Shown piece by piece: positions 5,634 to 6,343 of a DNA stretch of 6,343 nucleotides; positions within the stretch are counted from its first letter, which is position 1, and every line of letters starts with the position of its first letter. Below the pieces are notes generated by a model, which was given only the letters and a program-made list of their open reading frames with translations, was not told the DNA's origin and did no database searches. The position numbers and the translations under genes are program-made. This DNA is from an uncultured Acinetobacter sp. (GTDB taxonomy: Bacteria > Pseudomonadota > Gammaproteobacteria > Pseudomonadales > Moraxellaceae), in assembly GCA_900771065.1 (NCBI GenBank), contig CAAGMP010000174.1:1-6343 (forward strand), read 5' to 3'.

Positions 5634-6050
5634 ATGAATCAGGTTTTAACAACCTCTGTACTTGGTTTGGGGTTAATGGTCGCGGGTTGTGCAACGGCAC
5701 AATCTGTTCCTGTACAAAAAGCAGCTTATGTTTTTGCTGAAAATGAACAGTGTCCAAATAATTTGACTTTAAAAGTAGGTCAATATATTGAATATCGCGT
5801 TTATGAAAATGTGACAACAGGTTATATGTGGTCGCTAGATCATAAATTAAATCATTTTAATGCTAAAGCAACCTATAAACCATTAGAACCAACTGATCCA
5901 CCAATTGTGGGCGCAGGGAATGACAAAAATTTTATTTTTACCGCAATTAAGCCAGGTAAAGAAACCATCCAAATGAAATACTCTCGTACTTGGGAAAATA
6001 GCGTTGAACCTGCACATAGTTGGAAATGTTCAGTAACCATTACTGAATAA
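5634..6050 (+). CDS. Chagasin-family (I42) cysteine-peptidase-inhibitor lipoprotein
   Basis: A 138-residue protein. A signal peptide ends in the lipobox V-A-G-C, so Cys19 is the lipid-bearing first mature residue; the next residue is Ala, which favours the outer membrane. The rest is a single chagasin/I42 immunoglobulin-like domain with its three inhibitory loops recognisable: NVTTGY (59-64; usual form NPTTGY), VGAGND (92-97; usual GxGG) and R-T-W (118-120; usual RPW). Cys40 and Cys132 could form a disulfide. Such proteins insert these loops into the active site of papain-type cysteine peptidases. Here the Pro of two loops and a Gly of the middle loop are changed, so strength and target are uncertain. 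A Shine-Dalgarno AAGG (5623-5626) precedes the ATG by 7 bases, within the end of the upstream gene. No papain-type peptidase gene is in the window. Confidence 0.87.
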   Translation: MNQVLTTSVLGLGLMVAGCATAQSVPVQKAAYVFAENEQCPNNLTLKVGQYIEYRVYENVTTGYMWSLDHKLNHFNAKATYKPLEPTDPPIVGAGNDKNFIFTAIKPGKETIQMKYSRTWENSVEPAHSWKCSVTITE

Positions 6051-6051
6051 G

Positions 6052-6078
6052 AAAAAAGCCTCATTTTGAGGCTTTTTT
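6052..6078. terminator. Strong two-way rho-independent terminator
   Basis: AAAAAAGCCTC (6052-6062), loop ATTTT, GAGGCTTTTTT (6068-6078): a perfect 11-bp stem ending in a T-run on both strands. It begins right after the TAA of the chagasin-like gene (6048-6050) and contains the TGA stop (6061-6063) of the convergent MATE gene, so one hairpin serves both. Confidence 0.95.
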
Positions 6079-6343
6079 TATATATTCAAATTGTTGAGCT
6101 AGGCGTTGATTATTTTGTTTTAAGCGCCAAAGTAATAAAATACAAGCAATGCTTAAACCTACAATTAAACCAATCCAAACCCCCGCTGCACCAATATTGC
6201 TAAAGCGTGTTAAATATAAACCAACAGGAAAAGCAATAATCCAGTAGGCAAGTAGGGTAATCCACATTGGTGCTTGCGTATCTTGCATGCCTCGTAAACA
6301 ACCTGCTGCACTAATTTGCCATGCATCCATAAGTTGATAGGCA
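6061..6343 (-). CDS. abeM: MATE-family multidrug exporter, C-terminal part only (AbeM-like)
   Basis: The frame is open from the stop at 6061-6063 to the right edge, so the gene continues outside the window; the ATG at 6330 is internal, since in-frame codons upstream read AYQL. About 93 residues are visible, covering the last two membrane helices of a NorM-type MATE transporter: AYQLMDAWQ, then ISAAGCLRGMQDTQAPMW, the conserved loop of this subfamily, then two helices (ITLLAYWIIAFPVGLYL and AAGVWIGLIVGLSIACILLLW) and a basic tail. The loop and first helix closely match, from memory, Acinetobacter AbeM, which expels fluoroquinolones, dyes and other cationic drugs by ion antiport. The family call is firm; the symbol is likely but rests on the C-terminal fifth only. 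Its stop lies inside the terminator it shares with the chagasin-like gene. Confidence 0.85.
   Translation of the reverse strand, partial: AYQLMDAWQISAAGCLRGMQDTQAPMWITLLAYWIIAFPVGLYLTRFSNIGAAGVWIGLIVGLSIACILLLWRLKQNNQRLAQQFEYIKKASK

Overview
The window reads as a piece of an Acinetobacter (Moraxellaceae) chromosome. It is strongly A+T-rich. It carries a close relative of the Acinetobacter MdfA-type exporter CraA and the C-terminal end of a MATE exporter that resembles AbeM from memory. The organism call rests on recognising these proteins, not on a database search. I see no insertion sequence, tRNA, rRNA, CRISPR array or phage gene, and no gap between genes is longer than about 200 bases.

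Layout. (1) 1-365, plus strand: 3' part of a small lipoprotein gene that begins before the window; its lipobox is still visible at the left edge. (2) 461-784, minus strand: an exported 107-residue protein made almost wholly of six 12-residue repeats rich in His, Asp, Met and Lys. A two-way terminator (416-447) separates it from the lipoprotein gene. (3) 980-2212, plus strand: craA-like MFS drug exporter. (4) 3683-2236, minus strand: an AI-2E-family (YdiK-like) permease followed by a DUF3817 membrane protein, ending in a hairpin terminator that faces craA. (5) 4395-3745, minus strand: an orphan ParA-type ATPase. It is divergent from 4514-4978, plus strand, a membrane-anchored protein with a Holliday-junction-resolvase-like PD-(D/E)XK nuclease domain. 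(6) 5079-6050, plus strand: a tight two-gene operon of an exported protein of unknown function and a chagasin-family (I42) peptidase-inhibitor lipoprotein. (7) 6343-6061, minus strand: the C-terminal end of the MATE exporter, sharing a two-way terminator with the operon.

How the genes relate. Most products act at the cell envelope: two drug exporters of different families, two other inner-membrane proteins, two lipoproteins and two other exported proteins. No single pathway joins them, and the window looks like ordinary core chromosome. The parts that most deserve a second look are the His/Asp/Met repeat protein, the ParA/membrane-nuclease divergent pair with inverted repeats between them, and the exported-protein/chagasin operon. 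None of them is shown by the sequence alone to be a new system.
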